Assembly: GCA_025963815.1 (NCBI GenBank)
Contig: JAOQAA010000493.1
Location: 1 to 17,767, forward strand
Direction of reading: 5' to 3'
Length of the DNA: 17,767 nt
Source of the DNA: Capsulimonas sp.
Lineage (GTDB): Bacteria; Armatimonadota; Armatimonadia; Armatimonadales; Capsulimonadaceae
This document shows positions 1-6,900 of this stretch, one piece after another. Under the pieces are notes generated by a model. The model had not been told where the DNA came from. It saw nothing but the letters and a program-made list of their open reading frames with translations, and made no database searches. Position 1 is the first letter of the stretch, and each line of letters starts with the position of its first letter. Made by a program: the position numbers and the translations under genes.

Positions 1-1
1 G

Positions 2-223
2 GCGGACATCCTCGCGCACTTCGAGCGCAAAGAACGCGATCTGGAAACGCTCTATACGAACAGCAAGCTGGCGCACGCTCCCGATGAAGCGAAGATCAAG
101 CAGCTTCTTCTGGACTGTCTGGAGCACCACTATGGAAGTCTGAGCGAATGCGTGGTAAATGTGGACGCCGCTGCGGATACACTGCGACGGATTCGGGGGA
201 TATTGGAGCAGGCGGGCTATTGA
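2..223 (+). CDS. C-terminal end of an unknown protein (5' truncated by the window)
   Basis: An open frame enters from the left edge and stops at TGA 221-223, giving 73 residues. They are mostly charged and helix-prone (runs such as FERKERDLETLY and KIKQLLLDCLEHHYGSL) and end in EQAGY. No signal peptide, membrane segment or recognisable motif lies in this fragment. The frame is kept open by ordinary codon use, and the next gene converges on it from the other strand 23 bp later. I do not recognise the family; a small helical or coiled-coil protein is all that can be said without the upstream part. Confidence 0.55.
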   Translation, partial: ADILAHFERKERDLETLYTNSKLAHAPDEAKIKQLLLDCLEHHYGSLSECVVNVDAAADTLRRIRGILEQAGY

Positions 224-246
224 CGATTTCCCTCACAAACCATGGA

Positions 247-1935
247 TCAGTTTGAGAGGGGCTGGTCTTTGAGACATCGTGCAATCAAGGCCGCGAACTG
301 CGGACGACGGCGCAGCAGGATTCGGCAGCGCGTGTGATGCGGGCGCTTGGGATCGAGATAGACTAACGCCCAGTTGGGGTCTTTAAGAAATGGCGTGGCC
401 TGCTTGAGACTGGTGGTGACCACGCAGTCGAAATCGTAGCTCTGGGCGACGCGGGTCCATTCGGCGTCGCCGCCCCGGCGCGCCAGGATCAGCATATTAT
501 CGAATGTTTGGCCAACGTAGACATCCAGGCGTCCATCCACAAACACCGGCTGGCTTGGACGCCGCCACATCAAATACCCGCCGATCTCAAAGTTATTGAG
601 CATGCGCAGGTCGGAGGGAAATTTCTCACGATCCATGAACGCGCACGCTGTCTCTGGATAACTCGGAACGCGCGCGGCCGCTTCCCCAATCCCCGCAGGC
701 GTATAGCCCTTGGGCCCGATCGCCTTGCCCAAGCTCGCCGCTGCGACCAACCCCACGGTCGCGGCGTAAATCAGCGCCCCAAACGACATCAGCAGCGTGA
801 TGGACAATGGATTGGAGGCGAGACGCACACGGCCGCGCAGATCCCGAACGCAGCTTTCCAAATGCGGCACGGCGACGATCATCCCCGCCACGCCAAACAG
901 CGCGATGTTGCGCGCATGCAGCAGCGATTCAACAAACAGGCAAGCGACCACCAGCGCATCGGAAAAACTCCTGTGGCGGCTGAACGCGAGCGCGCCGAAT
1001 ACGATCGCCGAGAGGAAGATCAGCGGTTGAAGCTGCGCGAACGGCAGCACCGCGACAGAGTTCCATTCCGTGACGTTCGACATCAGATTGTGATCGCATA
1101 GCGTGATGAAGACGTTCCAATAGATGCGCCACCCATATGGCGACGCCATGACGGTGACGGCGCAGGCAAAAGCCACCGCCAGCATCCGCGCCGCGCTTCG
1201 CCCATGGGACACAGCGCCGGGATCGCCTCGGCGACTCAACCAGAGCCACACGGCGGCGTCGCCAACAGCGTAAGCCACCAGCAAGCAAATGAAGACGAGC
1301 ACACCCTGGTGCAGATTTGCCCAGAGAACGCAGATCGCCGGCAGCCAGCCCAAGCCGCCCCACAAATTCTTGGGACTTGATAACGCAAATCTCTCCCGAG
1401 CGCGCGTCAAGATGACGAGCGACACAGCCAGCAACAAATACGTGAAGGCGTAAGGACGCTCCTGGATGCAGTCGTTCATCCCAAGCAGAGTCAGGTTCGC
1501 GAGCAGAAACGCCCACGGGCGCCCCACCCTCGGCGCAAGCCAAAACCACACAATCCACACGGCGCCGACCGTCAGCAGCGCCATCACCAGCCACGTCCCA
1601 AAAAATCCTGCGGACTTGAACGCCAGGGAATAGAGGACGAACGCCAGCCACTCCGGCACATCCCATCGCGTCCCGGCATTCGCCCAAGAATACGTGTCGA
1701 CACGCGGCAGATGCCCGGTGCGCAGGATATCCATACCAGTGCGCAGCTCGAAGAAAAGATCGTTTTCGGCTTTGGGGATCAGGCAAACCAGCAGGACGAT
1801 CACCGTCAGCAGGACAGTTGCGGCAATGCCGGCGGAGCGGGACGAGCACGTCGAAGGCGTAGTGGTTTGATGGTCGGGCACGGGAAAAGAATACGCTTTC
1901 CGCCACAGGGGATCGAAGAATGCGACCGACGGCAA
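247..1935 (-). CDS. Polytopic inner-membrane protein, GT-C-like, unknown function
   Basis: About 560 residues. The N-terminal two thirds hold roughly nine to eleven hydrophobic segments, starting with a TM helix near residues 36-53. A loop follows with acidic and aromatic residues (NDLFFELRTGMDIL, then PRVDTYSW and DVPEWLAFVLY). This pattern of an acidic first loop followed by iP..DtyS...W...EWL is typical of large uncharacterised bacterial membrane proteins that resemble GT-C glycosyltransferases. The C-terminal ~130 residues are soluble and include GGYLMWRRP and VFVDGRLDVY. Function is inferred only by resemblance; a role in lipid-linked sugar transfer is possible but unproven. The start is uncertain: the TTG at 1935 has no SD, and an in-frame GTG at 1881 would shorten the protein by 18 residues. 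A strong -10 lies just upstream, so the mRNA leader should be very short. Confidence 0.75.
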   Translation of the reverse strand: MPSVAFFDPLWRKAYSFPVPDHQTTTPSTCSSRSAGIAATVLLTVIVLLVCLIPKAENDLFFELRTGMDILRTGHLPRVDTYSWANAGTRWDVPEWLAFVLYSLAFKSAGFFGTWLVMALLTVGAVWIVWFWLAPRVGRPWAFLLANLTLLGMNDCIQERPYAFTYLLLAVSLVILTRARERFALSSPKNLWGGLGWLPAICVLWANLHQGVLVFICLLVAYAVGDAAVWLWLSRRGDPGAVSHGRSAARMLAVAFACAVTVMASPYGWRIYWNVFITLCDHNLMSNVTEWNSVAVLPFAQLQPLIFLSAIVFGALAFSRHRSFSDALVVACLFVESLLHARNIALFGVAGMIVAVPHLESCVRDLRGRVRLASNPLSITLLMSFGALIYAATVGLVAAASLGKAIGPKGYTPAGIGEAAARVPSYPETACAFMDREKFPSDLRMLNNFEIGGYLMWRRPSQPVFVDGRLDVYVGQTFDNMLILARRGGDAEWTRVAQSYDFDCVVTTSLKQATPFLKDPNWALVYLDPKRPHHTRCRILLRRRPQFAALIARCLKDQPLSN

Positions 1936-1952
1936 ACGCCCATAGCACAGAG

Positions 1953-1982
1953 ATTATACCATTCCCGGCAAATCTCACGCAA
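1953..1982 (-). promoter_or_regulatory. Sigma70-like promoter for the membrane protein gene
   Basis: On the minus strand there is a perfect -10 TATAAT (1958 to 1953). It is preceded by TGG and, 18 bp upstream, by TTGCGT (1982 to 1977), which matches the first three bases of the -35 consensus. Transcription would start near 1946, about 10 nt before the TTG start at 1935. Confidence 0.5.
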
Positions 1983-2021
1983 AGATCACGCGCGCCTCAC
2001 CTCCCTCTCACGCTCGCCCCC

Positions 2022-2027
2022 TATACT
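2022..2027 (+). promoter_or_regulatory. Possible -10 element for the CAP-domain gene
   Basis: TATACT lies about 65 bp upstream of the CAP-domain gene start. No good -35 hexamer is present at 16-18 bp, so this is only a candidate. If used, the leader would be about 58 nt. Confidence 0.25.
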
Positions 2028-2091
2028 CACGCATATCAACGAGACGACAGCAATGCCGCTGCCCATCTCGCAAAGAATTGCGGAGTATTTT

Positions 2092-2634
2092 ATGATCAAA
2101 GCACTTATCATCGCCAGTCTCTATTGGAGCGCCGCCGGCGCTCCCCCCTCTATTCCGGTCGCCACGCCCGCCGGAAGCCACCCCGTCGCCGTGCAGAGCG
2201 CGCCAATAATGGAGCAGCAGTTTATCGAAAAGATCAACGCCGAGCGAACGCGGCGCGGCCTTGGAGCGCTCACGACCGACCCGATCTTAATGCGCGCCGC
2301 CACCGACCACTCGCGCGAGATGTGCGCCCTAAATTATCTCGACCACCACTCGCCCACGCCCGGCATGACCACCCCGATGAAGCGATATCTCAAAACACTC
2401 ACGGACATGGGAGCCGATGCTCCTGGAGCGCTGACGGTCGGCGAGAACATCGAATACTGCCGCGTTCCCAACAATCAATACACGGCCGACTTCGGACACA
2501 AAGTATTCATGAACAGCCCAGAGCATCGTACCAATCTCCTGCAGCCGATCTACACCAAAGTAGGCGTGAGCGTGTGCCGCAACGCCAAGGGCGAGGTGTG
2601 GGTGACGGAGATGTTTCTGCGCGACGAGAAGTAA
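2092..2634 (+). CDS. Secreted CAP/SCP-domain protein (YkwD-like)
   Basis: 180 residues. The ATG at 2092 was chosen because GGAG sits 6 nt upstream and the product then begins with a short signal peptide (MIKALIIASLYWSAAGA). An in-frame ATG at 2053 would give a 13-residue longer N-terminus without an SD. After a low-complexity linker, a single CAP (cysteine-rich secretory protein/PR-1) domain spans about residues 42-177. It shows FIEKINAERTRRGL at the start, the HSREMCALNYLDHHSP stretch, GENI, and the HKVFMNSPEHRTNLL segment followed by YTKVGVSV. Three cysteines (in EMCAL, EYCRV and SVCRN) suggest an extracytoplasmic location. Bacterial CAP proteins are usually secreted or periplasmic; their biochemical role is mostly unknown. 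It is a single-gene unit, converging with nth 10 bp downstream. Confidence 0.85.
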   Translation: MIKALIIASLYWSAAGAPPSIPVATPAGSHPVAVQSAPIMEQQFIEKINAERTRRGLGALTTDPILMRAATDHSREMCALNYLDHHSPTPGMTTPMKRYLKTLTDMGADAPGALTVGENIEYCRVPNNQYTADFGHKVFMNSPEHRTNLLQPIYTKVGVSVCRNAKGEVWVTEMFLRDEK

Positions 2635-2644
2635 CACGCCGGCC

Positions 2645-3286
2645 TTAGCGTTTGGCGGTCTTCGGATCCTGTCCGTACTCACACCACTCGCGCACTGGAC
2701 ACTCGGAGCACTTAGGAATGCCGGGAAGACAGATCGCGCGCCCATGCTGCAAGAAGAGTCGGTTGCTGCCGGCCCATAAGTCGCGCGGCATGACTTTTTC
2801 CAAAGCTTTCTCCGTCTGATCCGGCGTCTGCGTCTCCACCCAGCCCAGACGGTTGGAAATGCGATGGCAGTGAATATCCACGCACAGCGCTTCGCGCTCG
2901 AAGGCGTAGATCAGAACGCAGTTGGCCGTCTTGCGGCCGACGCCGGGAAGATCCAGCAGGGCGTCGATATCGTTGGGAACCTGACCGCCGTGCTTATCGC
3001 GCAGAATCTTCGCCATCGCGATCAGGCGTGGCGCTTTCGTCTCAGGGTACTGGCTGCCCACTAGCAATGGGAACAATTCGGCTTCGTCGGCGTCAGCGAG
3101 CGCGGCGATATCGGGATAACGGTCAAAAATACGGTTGGAAACAGCAGTCGTCTGCTCCTCCCGCGTGCGCTGCGAGATGACAGTGGCGGTGAGAACTTTG
3201 TAGGGATCGCCCAGCTCGACGGAGCCTCGGCCATGATAAGTCGCCGCAAGAATGTCCATGACGGTGCGGATATTTTCGGTTGCCAT
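2645..3286 (-). CDS. nth: Endonuclease III (DNA glycosylase/AP lyase)
   Basis: 213 residues, the normal length for bacterial Nth. It removes oxidised pyrimidines in base excision repair and cleaves the abasic site by beta-elimination. The helix-hairpin-helix DLPGVGRKTANCVL (residues 112-125) carries the catalytic Lys119. Asp137 in VDIHCHRISNRLGW is the catalytic aspartate. The C-terminal [4Fe-4S] motif C186-X6-C193-X2-C196-X5-C202 is intact. The usual N-terminal SAQT(T/A)D segment reads VISQRTREEQT, as in a subset of Nth homologues. The ATG at 3286 has almost no room for an SD site, and a promoter lies so close that the message is probably leaderless. Cytoplasmic, single gene, divergent from the S53 peptidase gene. 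Confidence 0.95.
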   Translation of the reverse strand: MATENIRTVMDILAATYHGRGSVELGDPYKVLTATVISQRTREEQTTAVSNRIFDRYPDIAALADADEAELFPLLVGSQYPETKAPRLIAMAKILRDKHGGQVPNDIDALLDLPGVGRKTANCVLIYAFEREALCVDIHCHRISNRLGWVETQTPDQTEKALEKVMPRDLWAGSNRLFLQHGRAICLPGIPKCSECPVREWCEYGQDPKTAKR

Positions 3287-3291
3287 GTATA

Positions 3292-3320
3292 CCTATACCC
3301 TCGCTGTGCGTAAGTGTCAC
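3292..3320 (-). promoter_or_regulatory. Promoter of nth, predicted leaderless
   Basis: The minus strand reads GTGACA (3320 to 3315, 5/6 to the -35 consensus), a 17-bp spacer, then TATAGG (3297 to 3292, 4/6 to the -10 consensus). Only 5 nt separate it from the ATG at 3286, which places the transcription start on or next to the start codon. The -35 lies inside a short palindrome, AGTGTCACT. Confidence 0.5.
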
Positions 3321-3373
3321 TCGTCTTCTTGGATTGCATTTAGATTGGTGGTTTTTTTGTGGATTGAAAATCG

Positions 3374-3402
3374 TTGACAGGCGCATCAAACTGTGATAGA
3401 CT
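3374..3402 (+). promoter_or_regulatory. Sigma70-like promoter of the S53 peptidase gene
   Basis: A perfect -35 TTGACA (3374-3379), exact 17-bp spacing and -10 TAGACT (3397-3402, 4/6). The expected start is near 3409, giving a leader of about 95 nt. Confidence 0.65.
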
Positions 3403-3412
3403 TAGCGCGATC

Positions 3413-3471
3413 TTAACGATGCACCGCTGGCAGCTCGATGTGCTCGTTAAATCTATTTGCGTTAATCGCAA
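3413..3471 (+). promoter_or_regulatory. Structured 5' leader of the S53 peptidase mRNA
   Basis: Just after the predicted transcription start, TTAACGA (3413-3419) pairs perfectly with TCGTTAA (3444-3450). The stem continues past one bulged T with GCAC (3421-3424) and GTGC (3440-3443). A second small hairpin, TTGCG-TTAAT-CGCAA, occupies 3457-3471. Neither is followed by a T-tract, so they are not terminators. A perfect SD AGGAGG (3491-3496) follows, 8 nt before the ATG. The structure may stabilise the message or tune translation; no known riboswitch class was recognised. Confidence 0.4.
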
Positions 3472-3504
3472 TACAGACAATCCCAAATGTAGGAGGAAGA
3501 TCAC

Positions 3505-5733
3505 ATGCAATTCCCAGTAAGGCAGCCCTTGAAAAATAAGGGCGCTGTTCGGTCTGCTCGTGCACGAAAACTCTTTCCGGAATTGCATGGCGCCATCGGC
3601 GCCTGCGCCCTCTTGACCCTCGCCAGCGCTCATTCCAGTCAGGCCCAAGCTTTATTTGGTCTACGCGGCGGACACAGTATTCACCCCGGCGTCACTCGAT
3701 CTCACTCGCTCGGACACATGGCGGAGAATGCGCGTCTTAACCTCGCCGTTTCTCTCCCGGCGCGAAACCAGGGCGCGCTCGATTCCCTGCTCCAGCAGAT
3801 TTACGACCCGCAGAGTCCAAACTACCATCACTACTTGACTACTCAGGAATACAACGCGGCGTTCGCTCCTACCGAGGCGCAGTATAGCGCGGTCATCACT
3901 TACCTGAAATCGCAGGGGTTTACCGTCAACTCAACGTACGGGAATCGTATGATCGTGGATGTAGGCGCGCCAATCTCCAATATTGAGCAAACTTTTCACG
4001 TCAACATGCTCGTCTACCAGCACCCGACCGAGAACCGGACGTTCTTTGGACCGGACACCGAGCCCGCGCTGGATAAAGCCATTCCGATCCTGGGCGTCAC
4101 CGGGCTCGATAACTACTCGCTTCCGCACTCCAACGCGCATGTCGCGCCGCTGGCTGCGAAATCGAAAGTGGCCTTATCCAGCGCGGGTTCCGGCCCGGGA
4201 GCACAATTCATCTCCTTCGACTTCCGCGCGGCCTACGCTCCTAAGGCCACTCTGGATGGAGCCGGGCAGACGATCGGCTTGTTCCAATTCGGCAGCTACT
4301 TCCCCAGCGATATCGCCTCCTACTGCACGACCACCGGGCTGCCTCCCGCCAATATCACCGAGGTACTGCTCAACGGAGTCTCGGGAAGCCCGGCGGCCGG
4401 CGATAACACACTGGAGCAGTCGCTGGACATCGAGATGGAGCACGCCATGGCTCCAGGCGCGAATATCCGGTTCTATACCGGCAATAACGCAGCGGATATC
4501 TGGAACCAGATGGCCGTGGAAAACATCGCTAAGCAAGTCAGCTCCTCCTGGAGCGTCAGTCCTCCACCCTCGACCCTCAACCAGATCCTGCAGCAGATGG
4601 CGGCGCAGGGCCAATCCGTGTTCAACGCTTCCGGCGACAGCGGCTACTCCGCGTCCCCGTTCGGATGGGACGACAACGCCTATATGACCAGCGTCGGCGG
4701 CACGAACCTGTCGACAAACGGCGGCGGCGGCCCATTGACCTCAGAAGACGGCTGGAGTGGAAGCAGCGGCTATATCAGCCCGAACTTCGCCATTCCCAGC
4801 TGGCAGCAGGGGATCAGCATGACCGCCAATGGCGGCTCCACCACCCAGCGCAACTGTCCCGATGTCTCGATGGTCGCCACGAACATCTGGTGTGTTTACA
4901 ATAATGGCGGATCGGGCGGCGTGCTCGGCACCAGCGCGGCGTCGCCGCTCTGGGCCGGATTCATGGCCTTGGTCAACCAGCAGGCGGCGCAGCACGGCAA
5001 GCCAAACGCCGGCTTCATCAACCCCGCCGTTTATGCCCTGGGCAAAGGCGCAAGCTACACGACGTATTTCAATGACACCACGACGGGCAATAACGGCAAG
5101 CCGGCGGTGACGGGATACGATCTCGTAACGGGATGGGGATCGCCTAAGGGCCAGGCCATGATCGACTCGCTGAGCGGATCGGCGAACTATAGCTTTGTCG
5201 CCAACGAAAACCAGAGCGCATCGTTCGCCACGCCGGTGGACGTCGCGTACGGCGCCAATAGCAGCTACTTCTACAAGTACGCGATTGGGGGAGCCTTGAC
5301 GTTTAACAACGCGACGTTCGGAGATCCGATCGCCGGGGTCGCGAAAGCCGGATACTCCAAGCCATACGTGAAGAGTGTAAACGAAGGAAGCGCCGCATCG
5401 TTCTACCAGCCGATAGAAGCCGCTTACGGCGCCAACGGACACTACTTCTTCAACTACGGAACCACCGGAACAGTCACGTTCACGAACGCGGCGTGGGGCG
5501 GCGACCCGGTCGCCAACACCGCAAAAGCCGGTTACTACATGCCCTACATGGAGTGCGCCGGCGAAGGCGGAAGCGTCACGTTCTCCGCGCCGACGGATGT
5601 CGCCTACGGCGCCAACGGACACTACCTCTTCAAGCACGCCGTGACGGGAACAGTCACCTTCAACACGGCGGTCTTCGGCAGCGATCCGCTGGTTGGAACG
5701 TACAAGTTCGGCTACTACCGACCCAGCCACTAA
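3505..5733 (+). CDS. Secreted S53 (sedolisin/pro-kumamolisin) serine-carboxyl peptidase
   Basis: 742 residues with a strong SD (AGGAGG, 8 nt). A long basic N-region and hydrophobic core lead to a signal-peptidase site near residues 47-49 (SSQAQA). The pro-kumamolisin activation domain follows (about 70-200: LPARNQGALDSLLQQIYDPQ, then YHHYLT and the SNIEQTFHVNM segment). The peptidase domain (about 230-555) has the full S53 set: Glu304 and Asp308 in LEQSLDIEME, oxyanion Asp378 in ASGDSGY, and the nucleophile Ser477 in GTSAASP. Calcium-site Asp539 lies in YDLVTGWGSPKG. These enzymes are made as zymogens, mature outside the cell and usually work at acidic pH. Residues 562-742 are three 60-residue repeats, probably for binding or anchoring. 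Free-standing gene with its own promoter and terminator. Confidence 0.92.
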   Translation: MQFPVRQPLKNKGAVRSARARKLFPELHGAIGACALLTLASAHSSQAQALFGLRGGHSIHPGVTRSHSLGHMAENARLNLAVSLPARNQGALDSLLQQIYDPQSPNYHHYLTTQEYNAAFAPTEAQYSAVITYLKSQGFTVNSTYGNRMIVDVGAPISNIEQTFHVNMLVYQHPTENRTFFGPDTEPALDKAIPILGVTGLDNYSLPHSNAHVAPLAAKSKVALSSAGSGPGAQFISFDFRAAYAPKATLDGAGQTIGLFQFGSYFPSDIASYCTTTGLPPANITEVLLNGVSGSPAAGDNTLEQSLDIEMEHAMAPGANIRFYTGNNAADIWNQMAVENIAKQVSSSWSVSPPPSTLNQILQQMAAQGQSVFNASGDSGYSASPFGWDDNAYMTSVGGTNLSTNGGGGPLTSEDGWSGSSGYISPNFAIPSWQQGISMTANGGSTTQRNCPDVSMVATNIWCVYNNGGSGGVLGTSAASPLWAGFMALVNQQAAQHGKPNAGFINPAVYALGKGASYTTYFNDTTTGNNGKPAVTGYDLVTGWGSPKGQAMIDSLSGSANYSFVANENQSASFATPVDVAYGANSSYFYKYAIGGALTFNNATFGDPIAGVAKAGYSKPYVKSVNEGSAASFYQPIEAAYGANGHYFFNYGTTGTVTFTNAAWGGDPVANTAKAGYYMPYMECAGEGGSVTFSAPTDVAYGANGHYLFKHAVTGTVTFNTAVFGSDPLVGTYKFGYYRPSH
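5188..5730 (+). repeat. Three tandem 60-residue repeats at the C-terminus of the S53 peptidase
   Basis: Units begin at 5188, 5368 and 5548 (residues 562-621, 622-681, 682-742). Each contains the pattern YGAN..Y.(F/Y)......G.(L/V)TF.NA.(F/W)G.DP.......AGY..PY, with a degenerate end in the last unit. The period is exactly 180 bp between units 2 and 3, and a 21-bp segment beginning TACGGCGCCAACGG is identical at 5425-5445 and 5605-5625. From memory, similar YGANG...FGDP repeats occur in other secreted bacterial hydrolases, but usually with conserved cysteines. Only one cysteine is present here. Confidence 0.8.
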
Positions 5734-5745
5734 CCTCGAAAACGC

Positions 5746-5784
5746 AATTCAGCCTCCCGCGCAATGCGCGGGAGGCTGAATTTT
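5746..5784 (+). terminator. Intrinsic terminator after the S53 peptidase gene (probably bidirectional)
   Basis: A perfect 17-bp stem (AATTCAGCCTCCCGCGC at 5746-5762, complement at 5766-5782) with a 3-nt AAT loop is followed by a short T run (5781-5784). It lies 13 bp after the peptidase stop and 19 bp from the stop of the converging aldo/keto reductase gene, so it can serve both. Confidence 0.85.
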
Positions 5785-5802
5785 CGGTACATTGAGCAGC
5801 AA

Positions 5803-6798
5803 TTACGCAGGCTTCTTCGTCAGTGCATCGATCTTCGTCAATTCGTCTTCACTGAACTCCAGGTTCTTTAACGCCGCAACGTTCTCTTCGATCTGCTTCG
5901 CGCTCGAAGCGCCGATCAGGGCGCTGGTGATCGCGGGCAGACGCAGCAGCCAGGCAAGGGACATCTGAGCCAGGGTTTGGCCGCGCAGCTTGGCGATCTC
6001 GTTCAGCTCTTTGAGTGTCGCGAGGCGCTCGGGCGAGAGGTTATTCTTGACCCAGTCTTCGCCCCAGCGGTCCGTGGCGCGGCTGCCTTCAGGAATGCCG
6101 TTCAGATACTTGTCCGTGAGCAGGCCCGAGGCGAGCGGGCAGAAGGGAATGACGCCGGTCCCGGCGCGCTCGGTCTGCGGAAGCAGGTCCCATTCCACGG
6201 TCCGCCCCAGCATGTTGTAGTACGGCTGGTGGATCGTAATGGGCGCGTAGTTCTTGCGGTCCGCCACGCGCACTGCGTCGGCGAAGTGCGCGCCGCCGTA
6301 GTTGCTGACGCCCGCGTAGATCGCCTTGCCTTGCTTCACGAGCGTATCGAGCGCGCCCAAGGTCTCTTCCAGCGGCGTGTCCGGGTCGGGCCGGTGGTGA
6401 TAGAAGATGTCAAAGTATTCCAGTCCCATGCGCTTGAGAGACTGATCGCAGCTGGCGATAATATATTTGCGCGAGCCCCAGTCGCCGTAAGGACCAGGCC
6501 ACATTGTGTATCCGGCCTTGCTGGAGATGATCAATTCATCGCGGGGCATCTCTTTCACGATCTTGCCGCAGACAGTTTCGGCGTTGCCCGGCGGTGTTCC
6601 GTAGTTGTTCGCGAGATCGAAGTGCGTGATCCCCAGATCGAACGCCTTGAAGAAGCACTCGCGGGCCACATCCTCACCCCGATAGCCGCCATAGGTCTCC
6701 CACGCGCCCAGGGAGATCGCCGAGAGCTTCAGGCCGCTGCGCCCACACCGGCGATAAAGCATTGTGTCGTAACGATCGCTTGCAAATTCCTGCGCCAT
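5803..6798 (-). CDS. yghZ: Aldo/keto reductase, YghZ/AKR14 type (L-glyceraldehyde 3-phosphate reductase-like)
   Basis: 331 residues. It is a cytoplasmic NADPH-dependent TIM-barrel reductase of small aldehydes; the E. coli relative reduces L-glyceraldehyde 3-phosphate and methylglyoxal. The tetrad is visible: Asp61 and Tyr66 (HFDLANNYG), Lys94 (ISSKAGY) and His135 (FYHHRPD). Hallmarks of the YghZ branch are NNYGTPPGNAE, MWPGPYGDWGSRKY, DQSLKRMGLEYFDIFY and the C-terminal ALIGASSAKQIEENVAAL. The ATG at 6798 was chosen because its first 12 residues (ending SDRYDT before MLYRRCGRSG) align with the short N-terminal extension of E. coli YghZ, and GAAGGA lies upstream. The ATG at 6762 is an alternative. 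The frame stays open to 7020, but that part has no ATG and overlaps the divergent gene. The natural substrate is not predictable from context. Confidence 0.92.
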   Translation of the reverse strand: MAQEFASDRYDTMLYRRCGRSGLKLSAISLGAWETYGGYRGEDVARECFFKAFDLGITHFDLANNYGTPPGNAETVCGKIVKEMPRDELIISSKAGYTMWPGPYGDWGSRKYIIASCDQSLKRMGLEYFDIFYHHRPDPDTPLEETLGALDTLVKQGKAIYAGVSNYGGAHFADAVRVADRKNYAPITIHQPYYNMLGRTVEWDLLPQTERAGTGVIPFCPLASGLLTDKYLNGIPEGSRATDRWGEDWVKNNLSPERLATLKELNEIAKLRGQTLAQMSLAWLLRLPAITSALIGASSAKQIEENVAALKNLEFSEDELTKIDALTKKPA

Positions 6799-6842
6799 AA
6801 AGTCTTGATTTCCTTCTCTTAGGGAACTGTCGTCCACGTTCG

Positions 6843-6872
6843 ATAATACCCGGTTCCCGCAGCGCTTGACAG
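6843..6872 (-). promoter_or_regulatory. Promoter of the aldo/keto reductase gene
   Basis: Minus-strand CTGTCA (6872 to 6867, 4/6), an 18-bp spacer and TATTAT (6848 to 6843, 5/6). The leader would be about 38 nt. Its -35 overlaps, base for base, the -35 of the divergent promoter. Confidence 0.45.
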
Positions 6873-6894
6873 TGCGATTCGGCTCCTGTATACT
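6866..6894 (+). promoter_or_regulatory. Strong promoter of the secretin-like gene, predicted leaderless
   Basis: Perfect -35 TTGACA (6866-6871), 17-bp spacer ending in TG-type sequence, and -10 TATACT (6889-6894, 5/6). Only 6 nt separate the -10 from the ATG at 6901, so transcription should begin at the start codon itself. There is no SD. Confidence 0.65.
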
Positions 6895-6900
6895 GACTTC

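Noticed and set aside
1810..1943. 44-codon leaderless frame from an ATG at 1943, 9 nt after the TATAAT box
   Set aside because: Arg/Pro/Ser-rich and fully overlapped by the membrane protein frame; no evidence that it is translated.
929..1978. A 349-residue minus-strand frame overlapping the membrane protein gene
   Set aside because: Arg/Cys/Gly-rich translation without membrane segments; the overlapping frame has a coherent polytopic protein instead.
4741..5730. A 329-residue minus-strand frame opposite the S53 peptidase gene
   Set aside because: Antisense shadow; the plus strand has a complete peptidase with all catalytic residues and conserved repeats.
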